Source: Paenibacillus aquistagni
GTDB taxonomy: Bacteria; Bacillota; Bacilli; Paenibacillales; Paenibacillaceae
Length of the DNA stretch: 64,000 nt
NCBI RefSeq assembly: GCF_900177815.1
Contig: NZ_FXAZ01000001.1
Location: 372,001-436,000, forward strand
Direction: 5' to 3'
Position numbers and translations under genes: made by a program. The notes under the pieces were generated by a model. The model saw only the letters and a list, made by a program, of their open reading frames with translations, ran no database searches and was not told the DNA's origin. This document shows positions 8,300-17,663 of this stretch, piece by piece. Position 1 is the stretch's first letter. Every line of letters starts with the position of its first letter.

Positions 8300-10358
8300 G
8301 CATATCCTTTTGGAAATTGGAATGGAAGAAGTGCCTGCCCGCTTTATGCGCGCAGCCATGGAGCAATTGAAGGAGCGTACAGCCAAGTGGCTGCAAGAAG
8401 CGCGAATTCAACATGAAGGCATTCTTACCTATGGATCGCCTCGCCGCTTGACAGTGCTTATCCAAGACGCTGCTGACAAGCAAAGCGACGTGCACGAGGA
8501 AGTCAAGGGCCCTGCTCGCAAGATAGCGCTTGACGAGAACGGTGAATGGTCTAAGGCAGCTCAAGGCTTTGCAAGAAGCCAAGGCATCACGCCTGATCAG
8601 TTTTTCTTTAAAGAGCTGAATGGCGTGGAGTATGTTTATGCAAACAAGAGCAGCATGGGATCAGAGACCAGCGATGTGCTTGTTGAAGGGCTGTCCGGTA
8701 TTATTACAGCGATGACATTCCCTAAAAACATGCGCTGGGGTGCTCATGAGATGCGGTTTGTACGTCCGATTCGTTGGATGGTCGCCCTTCATGGCACAGC
8801 GATTATTCCGCTTGAATTTGCTCAGGTCAAAGCAGGAAATGTAACGCGAGGACACCGCTTCCTCGGTCAGGACACGATTATTGAGGAACCCTCTCAATAC
8901 GTGGAAAAACTGCGTGAGCAATATGTGATTGTTGATATTGAAGAGCGCGAGCAATTGATCGTTGAACAGATCAAAGCCCTTGCCAAAGAGCATGACTGGG
9001 ATATTGGCATGAAGGAAGATCTGCTTGAGGAAGTCTTGTTCCTCGTGGAATATCCTACAGCGCTATACGGCTCATTCGATGAGTCCTTCCTCCATATTCC
9101 TAAGGAAGTGCTCATTACATCCATGCGAGAGCATCAGCGCTACTTCCCGGTCTTTAACAAGGATGGGGAACTGCTGCCTCACTTCGTAACGGTGCGCAAC
9201 GGAGATTCAAAAGGCATTGAAGAAGTGGCTCGCGGCAATGAGAAGGTACTGCGCGCTCGCTTGTCTGATGCCAAATTCTTCTACGCGGAAGATCAGAAGC
9301 TTGAGATTGCTGCTTGCAATGCGAAGCTTGACCAGATCGTCTTCCATGAAGAACTAGGAACACTCGGAGACAAAGTTCGTCGAGTGACGAAGATCGCTGA
9401 CCAATTGGCTGAGGCGATTCAAACCGATGCACAAACAAGAACGCTTACTAATCGAGCGGCAGCTATCTGCAAGTATGACCTCGTTACACAAATGGTCTAT
9501 GAGTTCCCTGAGCTGCAAGGCGTCATGGGCGAAGATTATGCTTTGAAGCTTGGTGAGCATCCAACAGTAGCACGTGCCGTTAACGAGCATTATAAGCCGC
9601 GTTATGCTGGAGATCCTGCCCCTGAGACAACAGTCGGAGCATTGGTGAGCATGGCGGATAAGCTAGATACAATGGTAGGGTGCTTCGCCATTGGCATTAT
9701 TCCAACAGGCTCCCAAGACCCTTATGCATTAAGAAGACAGGCTACAGGCGTGGTACAGATTCTGCTTGAGCGCAATCTTCCTATTCAATTAACAACCTTG
9801 TTTGATATCACGATCCAAGTGTTGGATAATGAGGGATTGTTGAAACGAAACAAGGATGAAGTACGTAAAGACTTGTATGAGTTCTTCGGTCTTCGTGTCA
9901 AAAATGTATTGTCGGAGCAGGTGCGATATGACGTTGTAGATGCGGTTATGGCAGCTGGCTATGACGATGTGAAGTATGCGATCGAGCGCGGAGCGAGCCT
10001 GATGCAGGCCGTGCAGGTGGAGTCATTCAAGACGGTTGTGGAGTCATTCAATCGGGTTGCTAATCTAGCTTCGAAGGCGGCAACGACAGCTGTCGAGGCA
10101 TCGCTGTTTGATCAATCCGAAGAGCAGAAGCTATATGACAGCTGGCAGTCGGCAAGCGCGAGCTACAAAGTAGCAGGCAGCACAGACGAAGCCCTCGCTG
10201 CGCTTAGCAGCATGGAGCAAGCGATTACGGACTTCTTCGAACATGTGATGGTAATGGCAAAGGATGAAGCCGTGAAGAACAACCGTCTGGCCTTGCTTAA
10301 GCTGATTGCGGATGATTTGAAGCAGTTCGCTGATTTCTCCAAGCTGGTTTGGGCGTAA
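8292..10358 (+). CDS. glyS: Glycyl-tRNA synthetase beta subunit
   Basis: Beta subunit of 688 residues, the normal length. It holds tRNA-binding and anticodon-recognition regions, with an HD-like central part and a C-terminal DALR-type anticodon-binding domain. Conserved stretches include [14 protein letters not shown] at the start and [15 protein letters not shown] near residue 475. It overlaps glyQ by eight bases, so the two subunits are translationally coupled. Confidence 0.97.
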   Translation: MPKHILLEIGMEEVPARFMRAAMEQLKERTAKWLQEARIQHEGILTYGSPRRLTVLIQDAADKQSDVHEEVKGPARKIALDENGEWSKAAQGFARSQGITPDQFFFKELNGVEYVYANKSSMGSETSDVLVEGLSGIITAMTFPKNMRWGAHEMRFVRPIRWMVALHGTAIIPLEFAQVKAGNVTRGHRFLGQDTIIEEPSQYVEKLREQYVIVDIEEREQLIVEQIKALAKEHDWDIGMKEDLLEEVLFLVEYPTALYGSFDESFLHIPKEVLITSMREHQRYFPVFNKDGELLPHFVTVRNGDSKGIEEVARGNEKVLRARLSDAKFFYAEDQKLEIAACNAKLDQIVFHEELGTLGDKVRRVTKIADQLAEAIQTDAQTRTLTNRAAAICKYDLVTQMVYEFPELQGVMGEDYALKLGEHPTVARAVNEHYKPRYAGDPAPETTVGALVSMADKLDTMVGCFAIGIIPTGSQDPYALRRQATGVVQILLERNLPIQLTTLFDITIQVLDNEGLLKRNKDEVRKDLYEFFGLRVKNVLSEQVRYDVVDAVMAAGYDDVKYAIERGASLMQAVQVESFKTVVESFNRVANLASKAATTAVEASLFDQSEEQKLYDSWQSASASYKVAGSTDEALAALSSMEQAITDFFEHVMVMAKDEAVKNNRLALLKLIADDLKQFADFSKLVWA

Positions 10359-10682
10359 GACGGACTCTTTTCGCCCATTACCATCGTTTTAAGTGGACTT
10401 GTGAAGCTGTGTTATCACCTGAAATATAGATAAAGAGGCCGCGAGACATGAAGAGATCTCCAATCTCTGACATGTTTCGCGGTTTTTGTGGGCATTTGAC
10501 ACATATTGAAGACCAATTTTTGAAAAGCTATTTTTAATTGCAGGAATTTTCGAACTTACAGCGTATATAATATACGAATCATGTAAGCTTCAGAAGTGAC
10601 ATGACCTTAACGTGGACAATGGAATCATGTTAAGTCAATGCGTGTTGTGGATACGTTTTTAGTCTCGGATTGGTGATGGTAA
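10359..10682 (+). other. Intergenic region between glyS and yqxD
   Basis: No gene is seen here. It holds the glyS terminator (10438-10487). A 15-base palindrome, CGTATATAATATACG at 10562-10576, contains a TATAAT that could be a -10 box, but no good -35 lies 16-18 bases upstream. The 9-mer GAATCATGT occurs at 10576-10584 and again at 10622-10630. An operator is possible but unproven. Confidence 0.5.
10438..10487 (+). terminator. Rho-independent terminator after glyS
   Basis: CCGCGAGACATG pairs with CATGTTTCGCGG around a loop that itself contains AGAGAT/ATCTCT. TTTTT follows at 10483-10487. It ends the glyQS operon. Confidence 0.85.
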
Positions 10683-11159
10683 ATGAAGCGAATCATATCG
10701 ATCATTGTGGATGCAGATGCTTGCCCGGTTAAGGATGAAGTGCTGGCTGTCAGCCGTGAATACGGTGTGGATGTGCGATTTGTAGCATCCTACGCTGCTT
10801 ACACGCACTTTCCATCTGAGCAGGAGCTTGTAAAGTGGGTATTCGTTGATCAGGATTATCAGGCGGCAGATATGTATATTGCAAATCATGCGCGGTCAGA
10901 GGATATAATCGTAACGAACGATTATGGTTTGGCCGCGCTCTGTTTGCCAAGAGGGGCCATAGTTCTAACGCCAAGAGGCAAACAACTGGATGCGTCGAAT
11001 CTTGATGATCTTCTTACAAGCCGACATCTTGCAGCAAAAGCCCGTCGCGCTGGGCAGCGAACAAGAGGCCCGCGGCCGATGACAGAGGATGATCGCGCGT
11101 TTTTCCAACATAAATTGACAAAACTTTTGCTTCATTTGCAGGAGAACCATGCAACATAG
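10683..11159 (+). CDS. yqxD: UPF0178 family protein (YaiI/YqxD, DUF188)
   Basis: Protein of 158 residues with the conserved start IIVDADACPVKDE and the motif TNDYGLAALCL near residue 80, typical of DUF188. The family resembles PIN/NYN-like nucleases, but no reaction is established. A basic segment (KARRAGQRTRGPRP) lies near 120-133. It sits 37 bases upstream of dnaG, as yqxD does in B. subtilis. Confidence 0.9.
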   Translation: MKRIISIIVDADACPVKDEVLAVSREYGVDVRFVASYAAYTHFPSEQELVKWVFVDQDYQAADMYIANHARSEDIIVTNDYGLAALCLPRGAIVLTPRGKQLDASNLDDLLTSRHLAAKARRAGQRTRGPRPMTEDDRAFFQHKLTKLLLHLQENHAT

Positions 11160-11196
11160 CGAATAGTATATTTGTTCGATTGAAGGTGATGAGGCT

Positions 11197-13026
11197 GTGC
11201 ACGGAAAAGGACTTATTCCTGAAGAATTCATCTCCGAGGTACTGAAGCATAATGATATTGTCGATGTCGTCGGCAAATACGTGCATTTGACGAAGCAGGG
11301 GAAGTATCTCAAGGGATTATGCCCATTTCATTCCGAGAAGACACCGTCATTCACTGTGACGCCGGACAAGCAAATTTACCACTGCTATGGCTGTGGCGCA
11401 AGCGGTAATGTCATTCATTTTGTAATGGGAATTGAAGGTTATTCATTCCCAGAGGCCGTCAAACAATTAGCAGAGGATGTAAGCCTGAACTTCCAATGGG
11501 ATACCCTTTCCATGGAGCGAAGTCCGCAGCATGAAGCTAGGGAACAGATTATTGAAGCTCACGAGCTGGCAGCAAAGCTGTACCATTATATACTGATGAA
11601 TACGGTTCATGGCCAGGAGGCGCTTGCGTATTTGCGCGAGAGAAGCTTCTCCGACAAGCTTATTGAACAGTTTCAAATGGGGTATGCACCCCCTCAATGG
11701 GATACACTTGTGCAGCTGCTCATGAAGCGCAATTTTCCTCTTCGCTTGATGGAGCAAGGCGGATTGATCTCGGCTAGACACCAGCAGGAAGGGTTTGTTG
11801 ATCGCTTCCGTGACCGTGTTATGTTCCCGATCTGGGATCGCAACGGCAAAGTCGTAGGCTTTTCTGGAAGAATAATGGGAGAAGGACAGCCGAAGTACTT
11901 GAATTCGCCTGAGACGATGGTCTTTAACAAGTCTAAGCTCTTATACAATCTTCATCAGGCTAGACCCCAGATCAAGCGAACAGGACAAGTGGTGCTGTTT
12001 GAAGGCTTTGCGGATGTGATTCAAGCCTGGAACGGCGAGGTGCTGAACGGGGTTGCGACGATGGGAACTGCTCTGACTCAAGAGCATGTAACTGCCTTGA
12101 AGCGACTTACAGATCGTGTAGTTATTTGTTTTGATGGCGATGATGCCGGACAAGCTTCGACATTGAAGAGTGTGCCTATGCTTGAAGCGGGGGGATTGCA
12201 TGTAGCGGTTGCCATGCTGCCGGATCGACTAGATCCAGACGAGTACTTGAAGAAGTATGGAGCGGAGCGATTCAGACATACAATCCTGGCTGCGGCAGTA
12301 ACTCCGGCTAAATTCCAATTGCTAAGTTTGCGAAAACATCATACCTTGCTCGAAGATGATGGAAAAAGGCGTTACATGGACGAAGCGATGAAGGTTATTG
12401 CACCTATTGACTCGCCAGCTGAGCGTGAGATGCATTTGAAGGAGCTGTCAGCTCAAGTGGATATATCGCTTGAAGCGTTGAAGCAGGAATGCTTTGAGGT
12501 TCGGCAGAAGCTTCAAAAAATGCATTATGGCGGGGATAATCCAGACAATTGGTGGAATAATGATAGGAATGATAAGCGAAGTATGGCTCCACCTACGCTG
12601 AAGCCAGCTTATGTTTATGCAGAGCAGCGGCTGCTTGCTCTTATGTTTCAAGATGCCGAGGTTGCTTTATATGTTGAGGAAAGACTCGGCGAACAATTCA
12701 ATGTAGATGATCATGCGGCGCTCGCCGCTTATCTATATGCTTACTATACCCAAGGGAAAGAACCGGATTTTAGCCGTTTTATGGCCACCCTGCACGATGA
12801 TCGCTTGGAGCAGACGGCTGCGTCCATCTCATTGGCAGAGGTCCCCTTGAGTTATGATCATGCGCTGCTCAATGATTACATTGATCTTATCAAGAAGGTG
12901 CCGAGACAGCGTGAGGTCGAGAGCAAAAAAGAACAGATCGTGCAAGCAGAACGTGCTGGAGATGTGCTGCTTGCTGCTAAGATTGCACAAGAAATTATTG
13001 CCCTAGAGCAAGAACTGAAGCGTTAG
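11197..13026 (+). CDS. dnaG: DNA primase DnaG
   Basis: Primase of 609 residues that makes RNA primers at the replication fork. The N-terminal zinc domain is seen as CPFH (residue 41) and CYGC (about 63-66). A TOPRIM core follows with EGFADVIQAW near 268 and FDGDDAGQAS near 310, then a C-terminal helicase-binding domain. The start is GTG with AAGGTGATGAGG upstream. It forms the macromolecular synthesis operon with sigA. Confidence 0.97.
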   Translation: MHGKGLIPEEFISEVLKHNDIVDVVGKYVHLTKQGKYLKGLCPFHSEKTPSFTVTPDKQIYHCYGCGASGNVIHFVMGIEGYSFPEAVKQLAEDVSLNFQWDTLSMERSPQHEAREQIIEAHELAAKLYHYILMNTVHGQEALAYLRERSFSDKLIEQFQMGYAPPQWDTLVQLLMKRNFPLRLMEQGGLISARHQQEGFVDRFRDRVMFPIWDRNGKVVGFSGRIMGEGQPKYLNSPETMVFNKSKLLYNLHQARPQIKRTGQVVLFEGFADVIQAWNGEVLNGVATMGTALTQEHVTALKRLTDRVVICFDGDDAGQASTLKSVPMLEAGGLHVAVAMLPDRLDPDEYLKKYGAERFRHTILAAAVTPAKFQLLSLRKHHTLLEDDGKRRYMDEAMKVIAPIDSPAEREMHLKELSAQVDISLEALKQECFEVRQKLQKMHYGGDNPDNWWNNDRNDKRSMAPPTLKPAYVYAEQRLLALMFQDAEVALYVEERLGEQFNVDDHAALAAYLYAYYTQGKEPDFSRFMATLHDDRLEQTAASISLAEVPLSYDHALLNDYIDLIKKVPRQREVESKKEQIVQAERAGDVLLAAKIAQEIIALEQELKR

Positions 13027-13057
13027 CCGAGGAGTCTAGGGAGGAGGGAGTCGGAAT

Positions 13058-14185
13058 ATGGCGAATGATCAACATACTGGACTAGAAGCCGAGGCTGCTT
13101 TAGATCAGGTCAAAGATCAGTTGATTGAGCTCGGAAAGAAGCGAGGGACATTAACGTATAAAGAGATAGCTGAGAGATTGTCTACGTTCGAGCAAGACGC
13201 CGATCAGATGGATGAATTCTATGAGCAGCTAAATGATAATGGAGTTGAGATCACGGAGAACGAGGAGCTCAATACAAGCCCTACGCATGCCGAACCTGGT
13301 CATGAGGAACATGACGATTTCCATTATGATGATGATCTTTCATTGCCGCCAGGCATCAAGATTAATGACCCTGTTCGTATGTACCTGAAGGAGATTGGAC
13401 GTGTTCCGCTCTTATCTGCTGAGGAAGAGATTGAACTCGCAGAACGTATTGAGAATGGAGACGAAGAAGCGAAGAAGCGTCTAGCGGAAGCCAATCTTCG
13501 CCTCGTTGTAAGTATTGCCAAGCGTTATGTAGGACGCGGAATGCTGTTCCTTGACCTGATTCAAGAAGGTAATATGGGTCTTATCAAGGCGGTAGAGAAG
13601 TTTGACCATCGCAAAGGGTTCAAATTCAGTACGTATGCTACATGGTGGATCCGTCAGGCGATTACGCGTGCCATTGCCGACCAAGCACGTACGATCCGTA
13701 TCCCGGTTCATATGGTGGAGACAATTAATAAGCTGATTCGTGTATCCCGTCAGCTCCTGCAAGAGCTTGGGCGTGAACCGACGCCAGAAGAGATTGCCGC
13801 AGAGATGGAACTTAGCGTAGAGAAGGTTCGTGAGATCATGAAGATTGCTCAGGAGCCAGTATCCTTAGAGACACCGATAGGTGAAGAGGATGATTCTCAT
13901 CTTGGAGACTTTATCGAGGACCAAGAAGCGCTGGCGCCAGCAGATGCTGCAGCATATGAGCTTCTGAAGGAGCAGCTAGAAGACGTACTCGATACTTTGA
14001 CAGAACGTGAAGAGAATGTACTGCGTCTTCGTTTTGGCCTTGATGATGGCCGTACACGTACGCTTGAGGAAGTAGGTAAAGTGTTCGGCGTTACTCGTGA
14101 GCGTATTCGCCAGATAGAAGCGAAAGCCCTTCGTAAGCTTCGCCATCCAAGCCGAAGTAAGCGTCTTAAAGATTTCTTAGAATAG
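13058..14185 (+). CDS. sigA: RNA polymerase primary sigma factor (sigma-A/RpoD)
   Basis: Housekeeping sigma factor of 375 residues with region 1.1 (residues 1-85), region 1.2 ([16 protein letters not shown]), region 2 with the -10 binding segment [13 protein letters not shown], region 3, and region 4 with the helix-turn-helix [20 protein letters not shown] near 335. Length matches the Bacillus protein. It lies 31 bases after dnaG. Confidence 0.98.
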   Translation: MANDQHTGLEAEAALDQVKDQLIELGKKRGTLTYKEIAERLSTFEQDADQMDEFYEQLNDNGVEITENEELNTSPTHAEPGHEEHDDFHYDDDLSLPPGIKINDPVRMYLKEIGRVPLLSAEEEIELAERIENGDEEAKKRLAEANLRLVVSIAKRYVGRGMLFLDLIQEGNMGLIKAVEKFDHRKGFKFSTYATWWIRQAITRAIADQARTIRIPVHMVETINKLIRVSRQLLQELGREPTPEEIAAEMELSVEKVREIMKIAQEPVSLETPIGEEDDSHLGDFIEDQEALAPADAAAYELLKEQLEDVLDTLTEREENVLRLRFGLDDGRTRTLEEVGKVFGVTRERIRQIEAKALRKLRHPSRSKRLKDFLE

Positions 14186-14194
14186 TGATTCCAT

Positions 14195-14242
14195 GGATAG
14201 ACCTTCTGTCGGCTGCCTAAGCTCGTACAGCGAGGTCTATTC
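14195..14242 (+). terminator. Probable terminator after sigA
   Basis: ATAGACCT near 14197-14204 pairs with AGGTCTAT at 14233-14240. A pyrimidine-rich but imperfect U-tract (TCTTCCTTATTCC) follows. Termination may be partial. Confidence 0.45.
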
Positions 14243-14307
14243 TTCCTTATTCCTGCTGCTTCATGCAACCCTTTCAATATGACGTGAGAGTAAGGAGGAT
14301 ATAGACA

Positions 14308-15183
14308 CTGGACACGGAACAAAAACATTTTATGAGGCAGGAAATTCAAAATTGGCGTAAAAGCCGGATACTGCCAGAAACATACTGTGATTTCCTGCTT
14401 ACCTTATACGGGCTTGAGGCTGACAATCCAGCGCAAGCTCAATCAAGTCATTCGCAACAGCACTGGACCGATAAAGTCCTGTCCTTGACAATGAGGCAAA
14501 GTTTGACTGTTTTTATCAGTATTGCCTTCATTTGTATTGTTGGAATTTATTTTACCGTTTTTCCTTTGCCATTGCAAATATTGACCGTTGGAAGCCTCTT
14601 TTTTTTATTAGGCATTCGTGCGGTAAAAGTAAAAGAAGGTCACGCGGCAGCACGTTCCTTCCTCATGGGAGCGGGTCTGACTGTATTAAGCATCGGCGGT
14701 TACTGGATATTGACACAGCTTGAAGGCATTACAGCAGAAGAATGGCATTATTATCGGATTGGCTTCTTGCTGTTGGCTGCTGCATTGTGGTGCCTATGCG
14801 GTAACATGATTCGAAGCGCTTGGATTCAGTGGATAGGCGTGATGCACGGAGCTGTCGTCTACGCCCTCATGATTATGAAGACATTGCCAGAGATGAACAG
14901 TCTATTGCTGCAGTGGCTGTGGATACCCGAAAGCTTCTTGCTGGTTTGGCTGGCTTGGATGGTTCATAAGCAGAAGCGAGGCTTATCAGGTGCGCTGCTG
15001 CTAAGCGCACTATCGTGCATCATCGCGCCAGAACTGATGCAGTTCTTTCGTTCTGATATTGATTCAAGCTGGCTTGTTCAAGTGGAGAGCATTCTGCTCG
15101 CCAAGCTGTTAACGCTTTTTCTTATCGCTTTTTATTTTCGAAAACAGTGGGTGAAATGGATTCGTGACAATGAAACTGTCTAG
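14308..15183 (+). CDS. Multi-pass membrane protein of unknown function, probable CTG start
   Basis: Integral membrane protein of about 291 residues with roughly eight hydrophobic helices after a polar N-terminus containing RKSRILPETYCDFLLTLYG. The reaction is unknown. The first ATG in frame (14332) has no Shine-Dalgarno sequence, being preceded by ACAAAAACATTTT. A near-perfect TAAGGAGGAT at 14291-14300 is correctly spaced for a CTG at 14308, adding MDTEQKHF. I therefore prefer CTG. It overlaps trmK by 14-20 bases, so translation is probably coupled. The gene sits between sigA and trmK. Confidence 0.75.
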   Translation: MDTEQKHFMRQEIQNWRKSRILPETYCDFLLTLYGLEADNPAQAQSSHSQQHWTDKVLSLTMRQSLTVFISIAFICIVGIYFTVFPLPLQILTVGSLFFLLGIRAVKVKEGHAAARSFLMGAGLTVLSIGGYWILTQLEGITAEEWHYYRIGFLLLAAALWCLCGNMIRSAWIQWIGVMHGAVVYALMIMKTLPEMNSLLLQWLWIPESFLLVWLAWMVHKQKRGLSGALLLSALSCIIAPELMQFFRSDIDSSWLVQVESILLAKLLTLFLIAFYFRKQWVKWIRDNETV

Positions 15184-15952
15184 ACGTTTACAATGTATTG
15201 CTGATCTTGTGCCAAAAGGAAGCCGTATGGCGGATATCGGCTCAGATCATGCGCTTCTGCCGGCTTATCTGGTCAAAGTAGGGATTGTGCCTTTTGCTGT
15301 TGCTGGTGAAGTCAATCAAGGTCCCTATGAAGCGGCTCTTCGTCAAGTTAAAGGCAGCTTGATTGAAGATCAAGTTCAAGTCAGGCTGGGTGATGGGCTC
15401 GCTGTTCTCACTCCTAACGAAGTAGACTGCATAACGATTGCGGGTATGGGCGGCAGTCTGATTGCAAGCATACTCGATAAAGATTCTGCCAAGCTGGAAG
15501 GCGTGAGCACGCTTGTGCTTCAGCCTAATGTAGGGGAAGAGTTTGTCCGAAGCTGGCTGAGTAAGCACGGCTGGCTTCTTGTCGAGGAGCATATTTTGGA
15601 GGAAGACGGAAAGATATATGAGATTCTACTTGCTGTCAAGCAAGATGAAGACACCTTCAGCGTAGAGGATAAATTGCTGTATACAGAGCAGAAGCTAGGG
15701 AATGTGACCTTGGATCGGCAGTGGCTCATGCAGCTTGGTCCACATCTTATCCGCGAGCCTAATGATATTCTTATAAGAAAGTGGAGCAGTGAAATTGCGA
15801 AGCAGGACAAGATTCTGGCTACGATGGCGGCAACAAGCTCAGAAGAAGTAAAGGTGAAGCGTGAACAATTCGAAGCGTATAAAAAAGCATTGGAGGAGAT
15901 TGTAGCATGCTGGCAAAAGGACAGACGATCATTCAATGGATGGAAAAACTAG
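15164..15952 (+). CDS. trmK: tRNA (adenine(22)-N(1))-methyltransferase TrmK
   Basis: Class I SAM methyltransferase of about 262 residues that makes m1A22 in tRNA. The SAM site is seen as ADIGSDHALLPAYL near 23-36, and AGMGGSLIASIL near 92-103 is the family's conserved loop. A helical C-terminal domain follows. Both GTG at 15164 and ATG at 15170 are possible starts (MTMKLSRR or MKLSRR). It overlaps the previous gene and, by 46 bases, the next one. trmK followed by a Nif3 gene is the Bacillus yqfN-yqfO order. Confidence 0.93.
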   Translation: MTMKLSRRLQCIADLVPKGSRMADIGSDHALLPAYLVKVGIVPFAVAGEVNQGPYEAALRQVKGSLIEDQVQVRLGDGLAVLTPNEVDCITIAGMGGSLIASILDKDSAKLEGVSTLVLQPNVGEEFVRSWLSKHGWLLVEEHILEEDGKIYEILLAVKQDEDTFSVEDKLLYTEQKLGNVTLDRQWLMQLGPHLIREPNDILIRKWSSEIAKQDKILATMAATSSEEVKVKREQFEAYKKALEEIVACWQKDRRSFNGWKN

Positions 15953-17022
15953 CACCGAAATCTCTCGCCGTGCCTGATGATCGGATCGGGCTTCAGCTAG
16001 GATCGCTGCAGCGGGAAATCAATCGAGTGCTGATTGCGCTAGATGTGACAGAAGAGGTTGTGGATGAAGCGATTGCTCTGGGCGCAGAGCTGATCATTGC
16101 GCACCATGCGATTATTTTCAGACCTCTTAAGGACTTGCAGACCGATACCCCTCACGGACGCCTTTATGAGAAACTGATCAAGCATGACATCGCGGTATAT
16201 ATTAGTCATACCAATTATGATATTGCGGATGGCGGAATGAATGACTTGATGGCTGATGCGCTTGGCTTGCAAGGAACAAAGGTGTTGTGGAAGACAGGGG
16301 AGGACAAGCTTGAGAAGCTCGTCGTCTTTGTTCCTAAGACACATGAGGACAGCGTACGTACTGCAATCTTGGATACAGGAGCTGGGCATATCGGCGACTA
16401 CAGTCATTGCAGCTTCAATCTTCAAGGAACAGGGACCTTCAAACCATTGGAAGGGACAAATCCTTATATCGGCACGACAGGGACTGTTGAGCACGTTGAG
16501 GAAGTCCGCATCGAAACGATTATACCCTCATCGATCAGAAGCCGTGTGCTTCGAGCTATGCTCAAGGCTCATCCCTATGAAGAGGTCGCTTATGATCTCT
16601 ATCCAATAAGCCTGGAAGGCAAATCCTATGGGCTTGGAAGAGTCGGCAAGCTGGAGCAGCCTAAGCCTCTTGCTCAAGTCGCTGAGCTTGTCAAGGAGCG
16701 CTTCGAGGTCCCTTATGTCCGTGTAGTCGGCGATCTGGGCCGCGAGATACGAAAGGTGGCCGTTCTCGGAGGATCAGGCGGTAGAAGTGTGAAGCATGCA
16801 TTGTTCCATGGAGCCGATGTGCTGGTAGCGGGCGATATCGATTATCACACTGCGCATGATGCGCTTGTCGCTGGCTTATGCATCATCGATCCAGGCCATA
16901 ATGCCGAGAAGATCATGAAGAAGAGCGTAACAGATCGTCTTCAAAGTATGGCAGTGGAACAAGGTGCCAAGACCACTTTCCATGCATCTAATATTGCTAC
17001 CGAACCCTTTCATTTTATGTAA
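15907..17022 (+). CDS. Nif3-like dinuclear metal-centre protein (YqfO type)
   Basis: Protein of 371 residues of the Nif3/DUF34 family, which forms hexameric rings with two metal ions per subunit. Metal ligands are visible in AHHAIIF near residue 60, SHTNYDIADGGMND near 100, and GDIDYHTAHDA near 310. The central insertion (about 130-235) is the PII-like domain of the long Bacillus form. The function is unresolved; roles as GTP cyclohydrolase-like or metal protein are only proposals. It starts inside trmK. Confidence 0.92.
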   Translation: MLAKGQTIIQWMEKLAPKSLAVPDDRIGLQLGSLQREINRVLIALDVTEEVVDEAIALGAELIIAHHAIIFRPLKDLQTDTPHGRLYEKLIKHDIAVYISHTNYDIADGGMNDLMADALGLQGTKVLWKTGEDKLEKLVVFVPKTHEDSVRTAILDTGAGHIGDYSHCSFNLQGTGTFKPLEGTNPYIGTTGTVEHVEEVRIETIIPSSIRSRVLRAMLKAHPYEEVAYDLYPISLEGKSYGLGRVGKLEQPKPLAQVAELVKERFEVPYVRVVGDLGREIRKVAVLGGSGGRSVKHALFHGADVLVAGDIDYHTAHDALVAGLCIIDPGHNAEKIMKKSVTDRLQSMAVEQGAKTTFHASNIATEPFHFM

Positions 17023-17032
17023 AAGTTGAGTA

Positions 17033-17061
17033 TTGAGTTTCTCTTGCGAACCTAGTATACT
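17033..17061 (+). promoter_or_regulatory. Sigma-A type promoter of rnpB
   Basis: TTGAGT at 17033-17038 and TATACT at 17056-17061 are separated by 17 bases. The predicted start, near 17068, coincides with the first paired base of the RNase P RNA. Confidence 0.82.
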
Positions 17062-17068
17062 TACGAAT

Positions 17069-17484
17069 GTTGCCGGAAAGTTTGTCAGACAATCGCTGGT
17101 GAGGTAGCTCACGAGAGGAAAGTCCGGGCTCCATAGGGCAGGATGCTGGATAACGTCCAGTCAACGCAAGTTGAAGGATAGTGCCACAGAAATGGACCGC
17201 CGATGGCCGCTTGCGGCACAGGCAAGGGTGGAACCGTGGTGTAAGAGACCACGAGGAACGCTGGTGACTTCGTTCCTGGTAAACCCCATCTGGAGCAAGA
17301 CCTAATGAGACACATGCCCTGCGAAGGGCAGCCTTAGCCCGAGGTGTGTCTGGGTTGGTCGCTTGAGCGGCTTAGCAATATGCCGCCTAGATAGATGATT
17401 GTCTCCTAGTAGTGGAAGGGTTGTTCCCGCAACACCACGAACGGTACAGAACCCGGCTTATGCCAAGCTTTCCATCACTGCAAC
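17069..17484 (+). ncRNA. rnpB: RNase P RNA
   Basis: Catalytic RNA of RNase P, which trims tRNA 5' leaders. The universal P4 strands are present: GAGGAAAGTCCGGGCTCC near 17115 and ACAGAACCCGGCTTA near 17446. The ends pair: GTTGCCGGAAAGTTTG at 17069-17084 with the complementary CAAGCTTTCC and GCAAC at 17464-17484. The size of about 415 bases and Bacillales context suggest type B. The flanking promoter and terminator make it a single-gene unit. Confidence 0.96.
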
Positions 17485-17502
17485 TTATTACTACAATTTA
17501 AC

Positions 17503-17545
17503 AAGGGTGCTTCATTCGTCACTAAGACGAGGAAGCACCCTTTTT
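17503..17545 (+). terminator. Rho-independent terminator after rnpB
   Basis: AAGGGTGCTTC pairs with GAAGCACCCTT around a loop that includes TCGTC. Five T follow at 17541-17545. Confidence 0.88.
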
Positions 17546-17663
17546 ATACGCATATATGTGTGTCAAGGTTAATCAATAGGAGAGACAATGTCCGTTCTGC
17601 TCATGCTCATCTATCAGGTAATATCGCTACAGGCACACAACGATGCACCCATGACTTAGATCA

